Assembly (NCBI GenBank): GCA_024743255.1
Contig: JANSWY010000003.1
Location: 62,001-126,000 of the forward strand
From: a bacterium
Lineage (GTDB): Bacteria > Bacteroidota > Bacteroidia > Cytophagales > Cyclobacteriaceae
Length of the DNA: 64,000 nucleotides
Direction: 5' to 3'
Position 1 is the first letter of the stretch; each line of letters starts with the position of its first letter. Both the position numbers and the translations under genes were made by a program. This document shows positions 52,546 through 60,682 of this stretch, piece after piece. The notes below the pieces were generated by a model. It worked only from the letters and a program-made list of their open reading frames with translations. It was not told the origin of the DNA and searched no databases.

Positions 52546-54276
52546 TTAGATTAATTGAAACTCGCCTGTTTGAAATAGCCACTGAAAAGCTGCCTTCAAT
52601 CTATTCTCAGCTACTGCCTTGAATTCTTCATTTCCCGGATTATTAACATATGCAGTCCACGCATCTGTCCAATAGTAATCCTCTGCTTGTCCATCCAGCA
52701 GTATTGATTTCAAAGTGCTGAAACCCGTGTCGCTTAGCTCTATACCCAGAAATAAATCGCTTAATTCCTGAAGCATATTATTTGGATCATATGGATCATC
52801 AAGTTTTGCCACCAACCCCAGCATATCAAAGCTGATTTGATAGTCTTCAGTTATCCAAACCCTCCACCATGCCATAGCATCAGTGTGTGCTGCTCTATTT
52901 ACTATAGTATCTGTTGTAATCCATGATTTATCGAATTGAGGAGCCTGATAATAAGCTGGCCAACCTGCAACACTAGGAGCATCTCCAATTTCAAGCCCCA
53001 TGTTGGCCATAGTCCAAAGTTGGGTACTGTGATATTGTAATTGTTGCTCTATGTCAGATTCTGAAGGCTTTTCAATTTCGGAAGCTTTCCATGTTCCGAT
53101 TAGAAAATCAAGTGGATTCTTGATCAGCACACCATGATTCTCAGGATCATTGAAATGTGCACTTTTGAAAAGCGCATCCAATACTGGCAAAATCTCATAA
53201 TTGTTATCTCTAAAAATCTGAGCAAGGGGTAGAATAACGTCTTGTTCAGCCTGATCATCGATTTCGCTATAAATGAAGAAGTTGTAAAGTCTTCTGCATA
53301 TGTACAGTGCAGTTTCATTTGCATTGAATATCATATCCAACATGTCATCCAACTCATCTGCACCTTCTTGTTCTCTTCCAGTAATCACTGTATTGCCATA
53401 AAAAGAAGAGAATTGTTTATCACTAGTATCATGCCAATCCGGAAGAAAGTATGATTCTCCAACACCTTGCTGCTCAAAAGTATCCCAATCGATTACATGA
53501 CCAGTAAGAACTCTTGCAGCTGCTTGTACATCCGCTTCTGTATATCCCGAGCCTTCTCCTTTCCCAATGCAAAATAACTCTTGTAATTCCCTTGCATAAT
53601 TCTCATCCGGCGCGTCCTTATGATTCCAGGTTCCATTGAGATATACCAGCATTGCGGGATCTAAAGTCAGTTTTTTGATTAATTCCTTAAAATTCCCAAA
53701 TGCATTTTGATGAAGCATATCATAATATTGATAGCTCGCTTTGGCGATAAATACGCCAAAGAACTGAGTTACTAATAAATTATGCCAGAAGAAGGTCATT
53801 TTCTGATGCATGGATGTGCCCTCATTCATCATATTATTGAGAATCCATGATTTCAAAGAAATGATTCTCCAGCCTTCATAATCATTATTATAAGGTGCTT
53901 CCACCCAGGTTTCACCAAAGTCAACATTAGGATCATCTGGAAGATCGTCTAAACCGTTATAATTATTTAAAGGAGGATCAATTGAAGCGGGTTGCATCAG
54001 GAGAGCATCTACAGCCTGATCTAATGTCGTGCCTTTGAACTCGTTAAACTTCTCCTTGGTAGTCCCAAATAGAGTTCTCTTAAGCAGGTGCATGACATTT
54101 CTGTCATCCCATGCTCCTGTATAGGCTTCAAGACCAGTCTTAAGTTGACTTCTTGATTGTTTTTTGAAATTCTGAAACTCTTCAGGTTTCAGTTCTTTAG
54201 GATTTACTTTCCGGACTTTTTCGGCTCTTTGCTTATAGTCTATGGGCCTAATGTCCTTCTGAGATGTACTTATCAT
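52546..54276 (-). CDS. DUF1800 protein
   Basis: 576 residues. It has HLLKRTLFGTTKEKFNEFKG near residue 63, MTFFWHNLLVTQFFG near 165, ENYARELQELFCIGKGEGSG near 222 and GWPAYYQAPQFDKSWI near 436, all DUF1800 signatures. No signal peptide is obvious at the chosen start: the first 40 residues are charged. So either export is through its DUF1501 partner or the true start or an N-terminal signal is missed. It is followed 10 nt later by the DUF1501 gene. Function unknown. Confidence 0.88.
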   Translation of the reverse strand: MISTSQKDIRPIDYKQRAEKVRKVNPKELKPEEFQNFKKQSRSQLKTGLEAYTGAWDDRNVMHLLKRTLFGTTKEKFNEFKGTTLDQAVDALLMQPASIDPPLNNYNGLDDLPDDPNVDFGETWVEAPYNNDYEGWRIISLKSWILNNMMNEGTSMHQKMTFFWHNLLVTQFFGVFIAKASYQYYDMLHQNAFGNFKELIKKLTLDPAMLVYLNGTWNHKDAPDENYARELQELFCIGKGEGSGYTEADVQAAARVLTGHVIDWDTFEQQGVGESYFLPDWHDTSDKQFSSFYGNTVITGREQEGADELDDMLDMIFNANETALYICRRLYNFFIYSEIDDQAEQDVILPLAQIFRDNNYEILPVLDALFKSAHFNDPENHGVLIKNPLDFLIGTWKASEIEKPSESDIEQQLQYHSTQLWTMANMGLEIGDAPSVAGWPAYYQAPQFDKSWITTDTIVNRAAHTDAMAWWRVWITEDYQISFDMLGLVAKLDDPYDPNNMLQELSDLFLGIELSDTGFSTLKSILLDGQAEDYYWTDAWTAYVNNPGNEEFKAVAENRLKAAFQWLFQTGEFQLI

Positions 54277-54446
54277 AGCAGTAGCTCATTTGGATTTGTA
54301 GATAAGAGATTGTACCCGAGCTGATCAGAATAGATTGTATATAAAAATACACAACACTACTCTAACGCCAATAATTAGACAACATTATTTGGCGCATGGT
54401 TTAATTAATACATGAAAAAATTACTAAACCCTAAGTTCTCAGAAGA

Positions 54447-55652
54447 TTAAGAAACTAATTCTGCTCTTACATCCAACAATTCTTTGCGAACATTGTAGAA
54501 TTTCCAATTCTTAAGTTTCATCCAAAGATTGGTGTAGTAAAGGAACACAAAGAAGCTAAAGAAAACGAAAACAATTACTGCTATTTTGAGGTATAAACCT
54601 GGCACGAAAATACCTGCCATAACCATCAAGAACAGAAAATATGGGACTCCAAGATACATACTCAACCCAACCTTCATTGAAGATTTGAAAGCCACATCGT
54701 TCATTTTCTTCAAAATGTTTTTGACGATCAAATAATGTGGTACAGCAATGAATGAAAGCAAGTAGAATGGTATCAGTAAAAACGAAAGTATCAATTGAAT
54801 GATCGATGGTTTGTTTTTCTTCAACATTGGCATTCCATCAATTTTGGATTTCAATTCTTCCGCTTTTGCTGGGTTTTCATTCAGTTTATCATTCATCTTC
54901 TCTGAAATAGACTGAAGTTCCTGAACTGAATGCTGATTGAATATCTTATCATCAAGTCGAAGAAGGAAATCGATTACTTCGTAATTATCTTCCGGGATGT
55001 TCAGCATATTAGCTTCTAACTCCTCTTTTATCTTTGCCGTAAGCTTTCGCATGGCTACCTGAGGCTTTTCCTTGTATTCGGCCATGTAGTCTTGCAAATA
55101 GATTGGCTTACCGTGTACTACTTTTGCACTTCCATAGTATCTGGTAGGTTCTGAGTACGTTAATCCTACAGGGACAATTGCTAGCTCCTTGTCAAAACCC
55201 ATATCTTCCTCATAACCGAAAGCGATCCTTGTCGTTCCTTTACTTACAGGTCTCAGTTGTCTTCTGGCTTTGTGGTTTCCTTCCGGGAACACAAGAATTG
55301 ATTCTCCTTTATTGAAGTTTAGGTAGCACTTGTGAAACACATCCTTATTTTTCTCTAACGCGTCTAAACCATCACGCTGACGGTATACGGGTGTCAGTCT
55401 GAGGGAGTTCAGTAAGAATATTGCTATTTTCTTTTTGAAGATATCTGCACGTGTAAGGAACCATATTTTGTGGTAGCAAAAAGTCACTACCATAAGGGCA
55501 TCCATGAATGCATTCTGGTGATTTGGTGCAAATATTACTGGTGTTTTCTTCGGAAGTGTATCGAGACCTTTTATGTCTACTTTCTTATAAAAATAAGATA
55601 GCATCGTTCTCAGGAAGAACCTTGTACATTCGTACCAAATTTCTCTAATCAT
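54447..55652 (-). CDS. Lysophospholipid/glycerolipid acyltransferase
   Basis: 401 residues. The PlsC-type acyltransferase domain (about 30-225): NHQNAFMDALM has the His-Asp pair with five residues between (HX5D) instead of the common four, and FPEGNHKARRQLRP is the third motif. Two or three membrane helices follow near 285-310 and 335-385. It likely transfers an acyl group to a glycerol-phosphate lipid; the exact acceptor is unclear. It ends 11 nt after the BASS transporter start region on the same strand. Confidence 0.85.
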   Translation of the reverse strand: MIREIWYECTRFFLRTMLSYFYKKVDIKGLDTLPKKTPVIFAPNHQNAFMDALMVVTFCYHKIWFLTRADIFKKKIAIFLLNSLRLTPVYRQRDGLDALEKNKDVFHKCYLNFNKGESILVFPEGNHKARRQLRPVSKGTTRIAFGYEEDMGFDKELAIVPVGLTYSEPTRYYGSAKVVHGKPIYLQDYMAEYKEKPQVAMRKLTAKIKEELEANMLNIPEDNYEVIDFLLRLDDKIFNQHSVQELQSISEKMNDKLNENPAKAEELKSKIDGMPMLKKNKPSIIQLILSFLLIPFYLLSFIAVPHYLIVKNILKKMNDVAFKSSMKVGLSMYLGVPYFLFLMVMAGIFVPGLYLKIAVIVFVFFSFFVFLYYTNLWMKLKNWKFYNVRKELLDVRAELVS

Positions 55653-55663
55653 TGCGGGATACG

Positions 55664-56581
55664 TTAATTAGCCAATTTACCTGCGGGGGAGAATTTGCCG
55701 GACCAGAAATACCCAATTGTCAACCCAGCCAGAATATGCCAAATACCCCACCAAGCCGCAATAATAGCCATTCCTCCCAACCCATCAAAGAATTGAAATA
55801 TCAATAACAGTCCGAAACCGCTATTTTGAATGCCTGTTTCGATTGCTAATGTCTTCCTATCCGCAAAATTTAATTTAAAAAGTGCTCCCAAAGAATAACC
55901 TGAAGAAAGCGCTACAAGGTTGTGAACAAATACTATTAGAAGGACCAAATGAATGTACTCAATGAAGATATTGAAGTTATTACTGAAAGCAAAAATTACA
56001 AGGCCTGCAAACATCATAAGAGAGATATAGTGCGTAGGTGTCTTTATCTTCTCTGTGAATTTCGGAAGGAATCTATTGGTTAACATCCCTAGAACTAATG
56101 GAATGATTAAAATCAATAATATTGTTTTAAATACCTGCTCAGGAGCTACTTCTACCTTGGTTAATATCTCGTTTGTGGGACCATATAATCCCGCCCAAAA
56201 TAACAAGTTAAAAGGAGTCATAAAGATCGCAAATATTGATGCAAATGCAGTCAATGTAACCGATAAGGCAGCATTCCCTCTTGAAAGAAGCGAAAAGAAA
56301 TTGGATATATTTCCTCCGGGACAAGCTGCTACCAGCATCATCCCAAGCGCTACAGAAGGCTGTGGCCTGATGATAATTACTAATAAGTAAGTGAGAGCCG
56401 GTAGTGCAAGAAATTGAGAGAAAATACCAACTAATGCGGGCTTAGGGCTTTTGAAGATTCTGGAAAAGTCTTCCATCTTCAAACTTAGTGCTACTCCGTA
56501 CATTATGAAACCTAGTATGACATTGAGAATCCCAATTGCCTCAGTACTAAATTTAATGGTAATCTGATCTAGTGCGTTCAT
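55664..56581 (-). CDS. Bile acid:sodium symporter (BASS) family transporter
   Basis: 305 residues from the ATG at 56581 (a TTG lies four codons upstream). Nine or ten membrane helices. VAACPGGNISNFFSLLSRGN near residue 86 is the sodium-binding crossover of this family, and ETGIQNSGFGLLLI near 245 is the second conserved block. It likely moves an organic acid with Na+. It lies 11 nt upstream of the acyltransferase on the same strand, so the two may be one transcript. Confidence 0.9.
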   Translation of the reverse strand: MNALDQITIKFSTEAIGILNVILGFIMYGVALSLKMEDFSRIFKSPKPALVGIFSQFLALPALTYLLVIIIRPQPSVALGMMLVAACPGGNISNFFSLLSRGNAALSVTLTAFASIFAIFMTPFNLLFWAGLYGPTNEILTKVEVAPEQVFKTILLILIIPLVLGMLTNRFLPKFTEKIKTPTHYISLMMFAGLVIFAFSNNFNIFIEYIHLVLLIVFVHNLVALSSGYSLGALFKLNFADRKTLAIETGIQNSGFGLLLIFQFFDGLGGMAIIAAWWGIWHILAGLTIGYFWSGKFSPAGKLAN

Positions 56582-56742
56582 CGTGTGTGCCAAAGTTAAA
56601 TAAAACTGGTCAACACGAAAACAGTGCCACTTCAGCTATTTGGAGAGAAAGAATTAGTGCATTGGGAATCTTATTGTCTTATGGCAACTTTTTAGATACT
56701 AGACACCAGACATTAGATTAAAGACAAAAGATTGGTTTTGTA

Positions 56743-56770
56743 GATAGTCAGATCTCGCGACCTGACTATC
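56743..56770 (-). terminator. Weak terminator-like hairpin after the DUF4097 operon
   Basis: GATAGTCAG (56743-56751) and CTGACTATC (56762-56770) form a 9-bp perfect stem with a 10-nt loop, 11 nt after the stop of the 56782 gene. The following minus-strand sequence is AT-rich but lacks a U-tract. Confidence 0.5.
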
Positions 56771-56781
56771 CTTAAGTTATC

Positions 56782-57588
56782 TTATTGAGCTTTTCTTAGA
56801 TAAATGTCACCATTCATATTCTTGAATGTAAATTCCGGGCCTCCTCCATTGATCTCACCGGTTACCCAGCTTTCTACTGACACTTTATATTTCTTAGAGT
56901 TTGATTCCACTTTTGGTTTGGATCTGGTAATCGTCATGTCAAAGTCTGTATAAATCTCTCCTCTGTCAGACTTTAATTTTGCCTGAGCCTTTACAGAAGT
57001 TGGCAATGTGATATCTACATCTCCATTCAATGTCACAAAGGACATAGACTGATTGGAATTAACTCTTTCAAAGCTTCCTTTAATGTCACCATTCACGGTA
57101 TTGGATAGAACAGATCCAGAAACATTATCAAACTTAATTCCTCCATTTACACTTCCTAGCTCCATTACTCCATCAATATTTGAGACAGATATCTGGCCCT
57201 GAACAGTCCCAACTTCCAAATCAGTTTTTCTTGGAGTTCTTATTGTGATATTCATTCTCCTCTGCCAGGAATTCGTATTGATTTCAATCTCATTATCCTC
57301 TTCAGTAGCTGATATATCAAATGGAACACTGGAAATCCTTGTCATTCCATTTACTTTTTCTGGCTTATTGTCCTTATCTGCTTTTGCTGAAGCTTCAATA
57401 ATGACTTCTTTCCCATCGTATTGTACTACTTCAACATTTCCATTAACCAATTTCACTTTGATGGACACCCTCTCTCCTGGACTACTTAAAGGAATTGCCA
57501 ATCTCTCCTGAACATCATCTTGTGCCGACAAAGTCACAGCCAAACAGACGGCTATCATTGTCAATATATTTTTAATGCTTATCATCAT
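56782..57588 (-). CDS. DUF4097-like beta-strand-repeat protein (second of pair)
   Basis: 268 residues. Signal peptide ISIKNILTMIAVCLAVTLSA, then a beta-helix-like series of strands with SVNGGIKFDNVSGSVLSNTV, NGDIKGSFERVN and LNGDVDITLPTS, the DUF4097 pattern. It is exported and perhaps at the envelope. It follows the first DUF4097 gene after 1 nt, in an operon with an ECF sigma factor and an anti-sigma factor. The substrate or role is unknown; such operons often respond to envelope stress. Confidence 0.85.
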   Translation of the reverse strand: MMISIKNILTMIAVCLAVTLSAQDDVQERLAIPLSSPGERVSIKVKLVNGNVEVVQYDGKEVIIEASAKADKDNKPEKVNGMTRISSVPFDISATEEDNEIEINTNSWQRRMNITIRTPRKTDLEVGTVQGQISVSNIDGVMELGSVNGGIKFDNVSGSVLSNTVNGDIKGSFERVNSNQSMSFVTLNGDVDITLPTSVKAQAKLKSDRGEIYTDFDMTITRSKPKVESNSKKYKVSVESWVTGEINGGGPEFTFKNMNGDIYLRKAQ

Positions 57589-57589
57589 C

Positions 57590-58432
57590 TTATATTTTCT
57601 TTATGTACATGTTGCCATTGATCGTGTTGAATGAAATCGCCTGATCTCCGGCTCCAATCTTTATCTTAGTTGTTGCTTCTATTTTGTATTTTGTTTTTCC
57701 TCCTCTTCTGTCTTGAACCTTCTTTATTTCTGGACCCATACCACTGTATTCAAAGTCTGTGTATAGATCTCCATTCATGGATTCAAACTCTACGGTTGTG
57801 TTTAGAGCGCTCCCAACGTTTATTATAATGTCACCATTGACTGTTTTGAAATCGCTATCGCTTCCAGGTAAATTATTATAGGTGATATCGATGTTTCCGT
57901 TTACAGCTTTTGCTTTCACTACTTTTTCAACATTCTCCAAAGCAACAGGGCCATTTACATTTGACGCCTGAATTGCACCACTCACTTCAACCACTTTTAC
58001 TTTTCCATCATTGACAGTACTAACCCACAAATTGGTTTTTTTTGGCACTTTAACTTCTAAATGAACCAAGAATCTATAATCTGGCTCCTGGCCATTGTTT
58101 CCCCACCATCTTTCTCGCACTTCACTAAAACGATTAGTGATAAAAGGAGCTTTATTGAAGATAAGTAGTGAGTCATTTCTTTTTGCGGCATCAATTGAGA
58201 ATTCTTCTTTTCCCATTTCAAGCTTCTCCGTGGTTCTTGCTTCTAAAGTGATTTCTCCAGTAACCAAGACCTTGTCACCATCATATCCTACAACCTTTAC
58301 ATCCCCGAATATATTCTCTACCAAGACTGTTCCAGTTGCGTCCAATTCAAGCTTTACAGGTTTCTTAAACTCCTGTGCGCTACATGTAACTGCCATTATC
58401 AGTGACAGTAAAATCGTATAACTAATTTTCAT
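57590..58432 (-). CDS. DUF4097-like beta-strand-repeat protein (first of pair)
   Basis: 280 residues. Signal peptide ISYTILLSLIMAVTCSAQ, then strands with IQASNVNGPVALENVEKVVK, AKAVNGNIDITYNNLPG and SMNGDLYTDFEYSG. It shares the fold of the next gene (56782-57588), and the two are tandem paralogues. It lies 52 nt after the anti-sigma gene on the same strand. Confidence 0.85.
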   Translation of the reverse strand: MKISYTILLSLIMAVTCSAQEFKKPVKLELDATGTVLVENIFGDVKVVGYDGDKVLVTGEITLEARTTEKLEMGKEEFSIDAAKRNDSLLIFNKAPFITNRFSEVRERWWGNNGQEPDYRFLVHLEVKVPKKTNLWVSTVNDGKVKVVEVSGAIQASNVNGPVALENVEKVVKAKAVNGNIDITYNNLPGSDSDFKTVNGDIIINVGSALNTTVEFESMNGDLYTDFEYSGMGPEIKKVQDRRGGKTKYKIEATTKIKIGAGDQAISFNTINGNMYIKKI

Positions 58433-58484
58433 TGCTTTCTATTTTAGTTTTCAAGTTTTCAGAACTACTAAACCTGATCGACTA

Positions 58485-59264
58485 TCATATCAAGACCTGA
58501 AGTGATTCGTTTATTTTCTCCTTTACAAAAGGATTTGTATTCTCATCATTTAATAATTTCTTCAATGCATCTACAGAAGACTTCTCCTGAATGGACACCA
58601 TCAAATCAGCCAGAGCGGTTTGAACAAGTGGGTTATCCTGTTTTGCAATTGACATCACAAGTTCGCCTCGAAAAGCCTCGGATAATTGTTTGTTGTAAAG
58701 AGATTCAATCACCTTTAACCTCACATTAATGCTTGGGTCCTCATTCAAGGTTTTAATAAGTGCCTTCATTACTTTATCATCAGTACTTTCAAGCTCTTCT
58801 ACCATGCTAACTGCCCTCATTCTATCTTGAGCTACTGGCTGATCCATCAAAGTAAGGGCCATCATTTCTTTCATGGTTTGCACTTCAGAGACCAGAGACT
58901 CCATATCCTGATCACTTCCAGAGTTGATTGCAAACCCTATTCCCAAACCCAATACCAGGACTAGCGCATAGGCCCATTTCCCGATTATCAATTGAACAAT
59001 CCATTCAATTGAGACTGAAGTTCCCTCCTTTTTTTTGGACTGCTTTTCAGCGGAGTTCAGAAACTGATAGAAGGTAGCATCCATTTGCGGTGTTGGAGCG
59101 GGAACCATTTCATCCATAGTCTCCCACACCCCAGAAATATCCTGAAACTCCTTACCTTCCTCTGGATTAATTAGAATATACTCATCCAGTGCTTTTTTCT
59201 CCTGAGGGTCTAAGTCCCTTTTCAATGAGTTTAGCCAAAGTTCTTTTGCTGTTTCCTTATCCAT
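58485..59264 (-). CDS. Membrane anti-sigma-like protein with HEAT repeats
   Basis: 259 residues. The N-terminal cytosolic part (about 1-90: KELWLNSLKRDLDPQEKKAL and FQDISGVWETMDEMV) is like other anti-sigma domains. A membrane helix (AYALVLVLGLGIGFAI, about 98-113) leads to a periplasmic domain with HEAT-like repeats (DDKVMKALIKTLNEDPSINV, RLKVIESLYNKQLSEAF). It starts 2 nt after the sigma gene stop and is coupled to it. Confidence 0.85.
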   Translation of the reverse strand: MDKETAKELWLNSLKRDLDPQEKKALDEYILINPEEGKEFQDISGVWETMDEMVPAPTPQMDATFYQFLNSAEKQSKKKEGTSVSIEWIVQLIIGKWAYALVLVLGLGIGFAINSGSDQDMESLVSEVQTMKEMMALTLMDQPVAQDRMRAVSMVEELESTDDKVMKALIKTLNEDPSINVRLKVIESLYNKQLSEAFRGELVMSIAKQDNPLVQTALADLMVSIQEKSSVDALKKLLNDENTNPFVKEKINESLQVLI

Positions 59265-59266
59265 AA

Positions 59267-59821
59267 TTACGCATGACTAAGTGAATGAAATATTTCTTTT
59301 AATTCCCCAAGAGTCCTATGAATCCTTACTTTCAAGGCACCTTCCGAACATCCATACATTTCGGCAATTTCATGATACTTTAACCCGTCAATCTTTGCCA
59401 TATGGATCAACTCCTGTTTTTCTTTAATCATTTTACTGAGTGAGTATTTTAGTTTCCCCAGATCATCCATTTTGGAAATATCTGTTTCAATATTTCTTTC
59501 TTCAATCAACTCATGGTCCCAGCCAGTCATATCTTCTTCAAACTGGTACTTTTTAGCTTTCTTAAAATGGTCATAAGCGACATTTCTGGCTATATGAAAA
59601 ATCCATGTCTTGAAGTTTCCATTTTCGTGATAGGAGTGACTGTAGTTCTGGATTCTCACAAATACATTTTGAACAAGATCTTCACTAATAGCTCCTTCGT
59701 TAGTCATCTTATAGAAGAAGCCAAACAAGCGTAGTTTGTATCTTTCGTATAGCAAGCCCAGTTTATCCAACTGTCCTTCCTTCACTTTTAACATTAAAGA
59801 ATGATCCTCGAGGTTATTCAA
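59267..59821 (-). CDS. ECF-type RNA polymerase sigma factor
   Basis: 184 residues. Sigma2 (KVKEGQLDKLGLLYERYKLR, SEDLVQNVFVRIQNY) and sigma4 (LIHMAKIDGLKYHEIAEMYG, CSEGALKVRIHRTLGELK). The only start that keeps the family's usual N-terminus is TTG at 59821, with AAAAAAAGAA before it; an ATG at 59794 would cut into it. First of the four-gene sigma / HEAT anti-sigma / DUF4097 / DUF4097 operon. Confidence 0.88.
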   Translation of the reverse strand: MNNLEDHSLMLKVKEGQLDKLGLLYERYKLRLFGFFYKMTNEGAISEDLVQNVFVRIQNYSHSYHENGNFKTWIFHIARNVAYDHFKKAKKYQFEEDMTGWDHELIEERNIETDISKMDDLGKLKYSLSKMIKEKQELIHMAKIDGLKYHEIAEMYGCSEGALKVRIHRTLGELKEIFHSLSHA

Positions 59822-59885
59822 TTCTTTTTTTCAATCAAGTTAGTAGTTCTGGAGGGAAAACTTAAGAAGTTGAAACTGGTTACAG

Positions 59886-59927
59886 AAAAAAACAAAAAAA
59901 ATCCCTGACCAATTTTGATCAGGGATT
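59886..59927 (-). terminator. Intrinsic terminator of the 59959 gene
   Basis: On the minus strand AATCCCTGA and TCAGGGATT form a 9-bp stem (59919-59927 with 59900-59908), followed by T8-G-T7. It ends the second of the twin small-protein genes. Confidence 0.88.
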
Positions 59928-59958
59928 TAGTGTGATATATGAAGAAGCAATTTTACTA

Positions 59959-60186
59959 CTAAGCAATACTAAATTCGTACACTTCAGACTGTACAGGTTT
60001 GTGCTCAACCCTTGCCCTATTCAATTCGGCAATAAGCTTACGTCCAAGTTCCGCCTTTGAAGGTTTCATTTTATAAAGCAATGTAAAACCTGTGGTATTT
60101 CCACTTGATCGTTTTAATAACTTATACATTCTACTCTCACCAATTTGGTAGAGATCCATGTCTGGGTTGTACCATATATATTCCAT
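59959..60186 (-). CDS. Small protein of unknown family, twin B
   Basis: 75 residues from the ATG at 60186 (an ATG 11 codons upstream opens a less likely start). MEYIWYNPDMDLYQIGES, GFTLLYKMKPSKAELG and KLIAELNRAR. There is no signal peptide and it is probably cytosolic. It is about half identical (31 of 59 aligned) to the next protein upstream (60355-60573), with conserved IWxNPD, YQxG, GFTLLYK, LGxKLIxELNxAR. I recognise no family. It has its own promoter-like region with the same motif and spacing as its twin, and its own terminator. Confidence 0.75.
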   Translation of the reverse strand: MEYIWYNPDMDLYQIGESRMYKLLKRSSGNTTGFTLLYKMKPSKAELGRKLIAELNRARVEHKPVQSEVYEFSIA

Positions 60187-60216
60187 TTGTTTGCCTGTGT
60201 TTGTCCTTTGTCGATT

Positions 60217-60264
60217 CAAAGATCACAAGTAATAACCTTCCAAAGCTGCCACAAGACTTTCCAA
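60217..60264 (-). promoter_or_regulatory. Promoter region of twin B with shared upstream motif
   Basis: On the minus strand TTGGAAAGTC (60255-60264) lies 32 nt before TCTTTG (60217-60222), a likely -7 core. The same 10-mer lies 32 nt before CATTTG upstream of twin A. Outward from the 10-mer a further 12 nt agree at 8 positions between the two. Confidence 0.55.
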
Positions 60265-60287
60265 ATCTGTCAATCTCTGATTTAAAG

Positions 60288-60319
60288 CAAAAAACCCTTG
60301 ACTCCAGCGGAACCAAGGG
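60288..60319 (-). terminator. Intrinsic terminator of twin A
   Basis: On the minus strand CCCTTG (60314-60319) pairs with CAAGGG (60295-60300) over a 13-nt loop, followed by six T. It lies 36 nt after the stop of the 60355 gene and keeps the twins as separate transcripts. Confidence 0.8.
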
Positions 60320-60354
60320 CTTCATAACTTAGATGATGATTAGTCTCTTTTATT

Positions 60355-60573
60355 TTAAGCTGCTATTACAGCATTTGCAGTTGAGTTATCCTGCTTCCTT
60401 GCTTTGTTGAGTTCAGTTATCAATTTCTCACCTAGCCGGCTTGATGTTGCGTTAAGTTTGTATAAAAGAGTAAATCCTTCAGGGTTATTGCTTATTGACC
60501 TACTTAGTTTGTAGTCATCTGCAGCTCCCATTTGATATATCTTTTTGTCTGGATTAAACCATATAAATTTCAT
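60355..60573 (-). CDS. Small protein of unknown family, twin A
   Basis: 72 residues. MKFIWFNPDKKIYQMGAADD, GFTLLYKLNATSSRLG and KLITELNKAR. Paralogue of twin B (59959-60186). It has no signal peptide or membrane segment; the centre could form a beta-hairpin and the C-terminal third a helix. Its promoter region (60602-60649) has the same motif, same spacing and a -7-like CATTTG as twin B. The separate terminator, and the separate promoter copy, show independent transcription under what seems common control. Confidence 0.75.
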   Translation of the reverse strand: MKFIWFNPDKKIYQMGAADDYKLSRSISNNPEGFTLLYKLNATSSRLGEKLITELNKARKQDNSTANAVIAA

Positions 60574-60601
60574 AGCTCGTAGTTTTCAAGTAACAACTAT
60601 G

Positions 60602-60649
60602 CAAATGAAATAAATTGGCTTTTCGCAATAGTGACAAATGACTTTCCAA
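60602..60649 (-). promoter_or_regulatory. Promoter region of twin A with shared upstream motif
   Basis: On the minus strand TTGGAAAGTC (60640-60649) lies 32 nt before CATTTG (60602-60607). The motif is 67 nt upstream of the ATG; in twin B it is 69 nt. Confidence 0.55.
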
Positions 60650-60682
60650 TCCTGCCAACCTTTAAAAAAGGGCCTTAGAGGT

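Noticed and set aside
54366-54394. Inverted repeat CGCCAATAAT / ATTATTTGGCG upstream of the DUF1800 gene
   Set aside because: It is short, has a bulge and lacks context for a site or a terminator; too weak to call.
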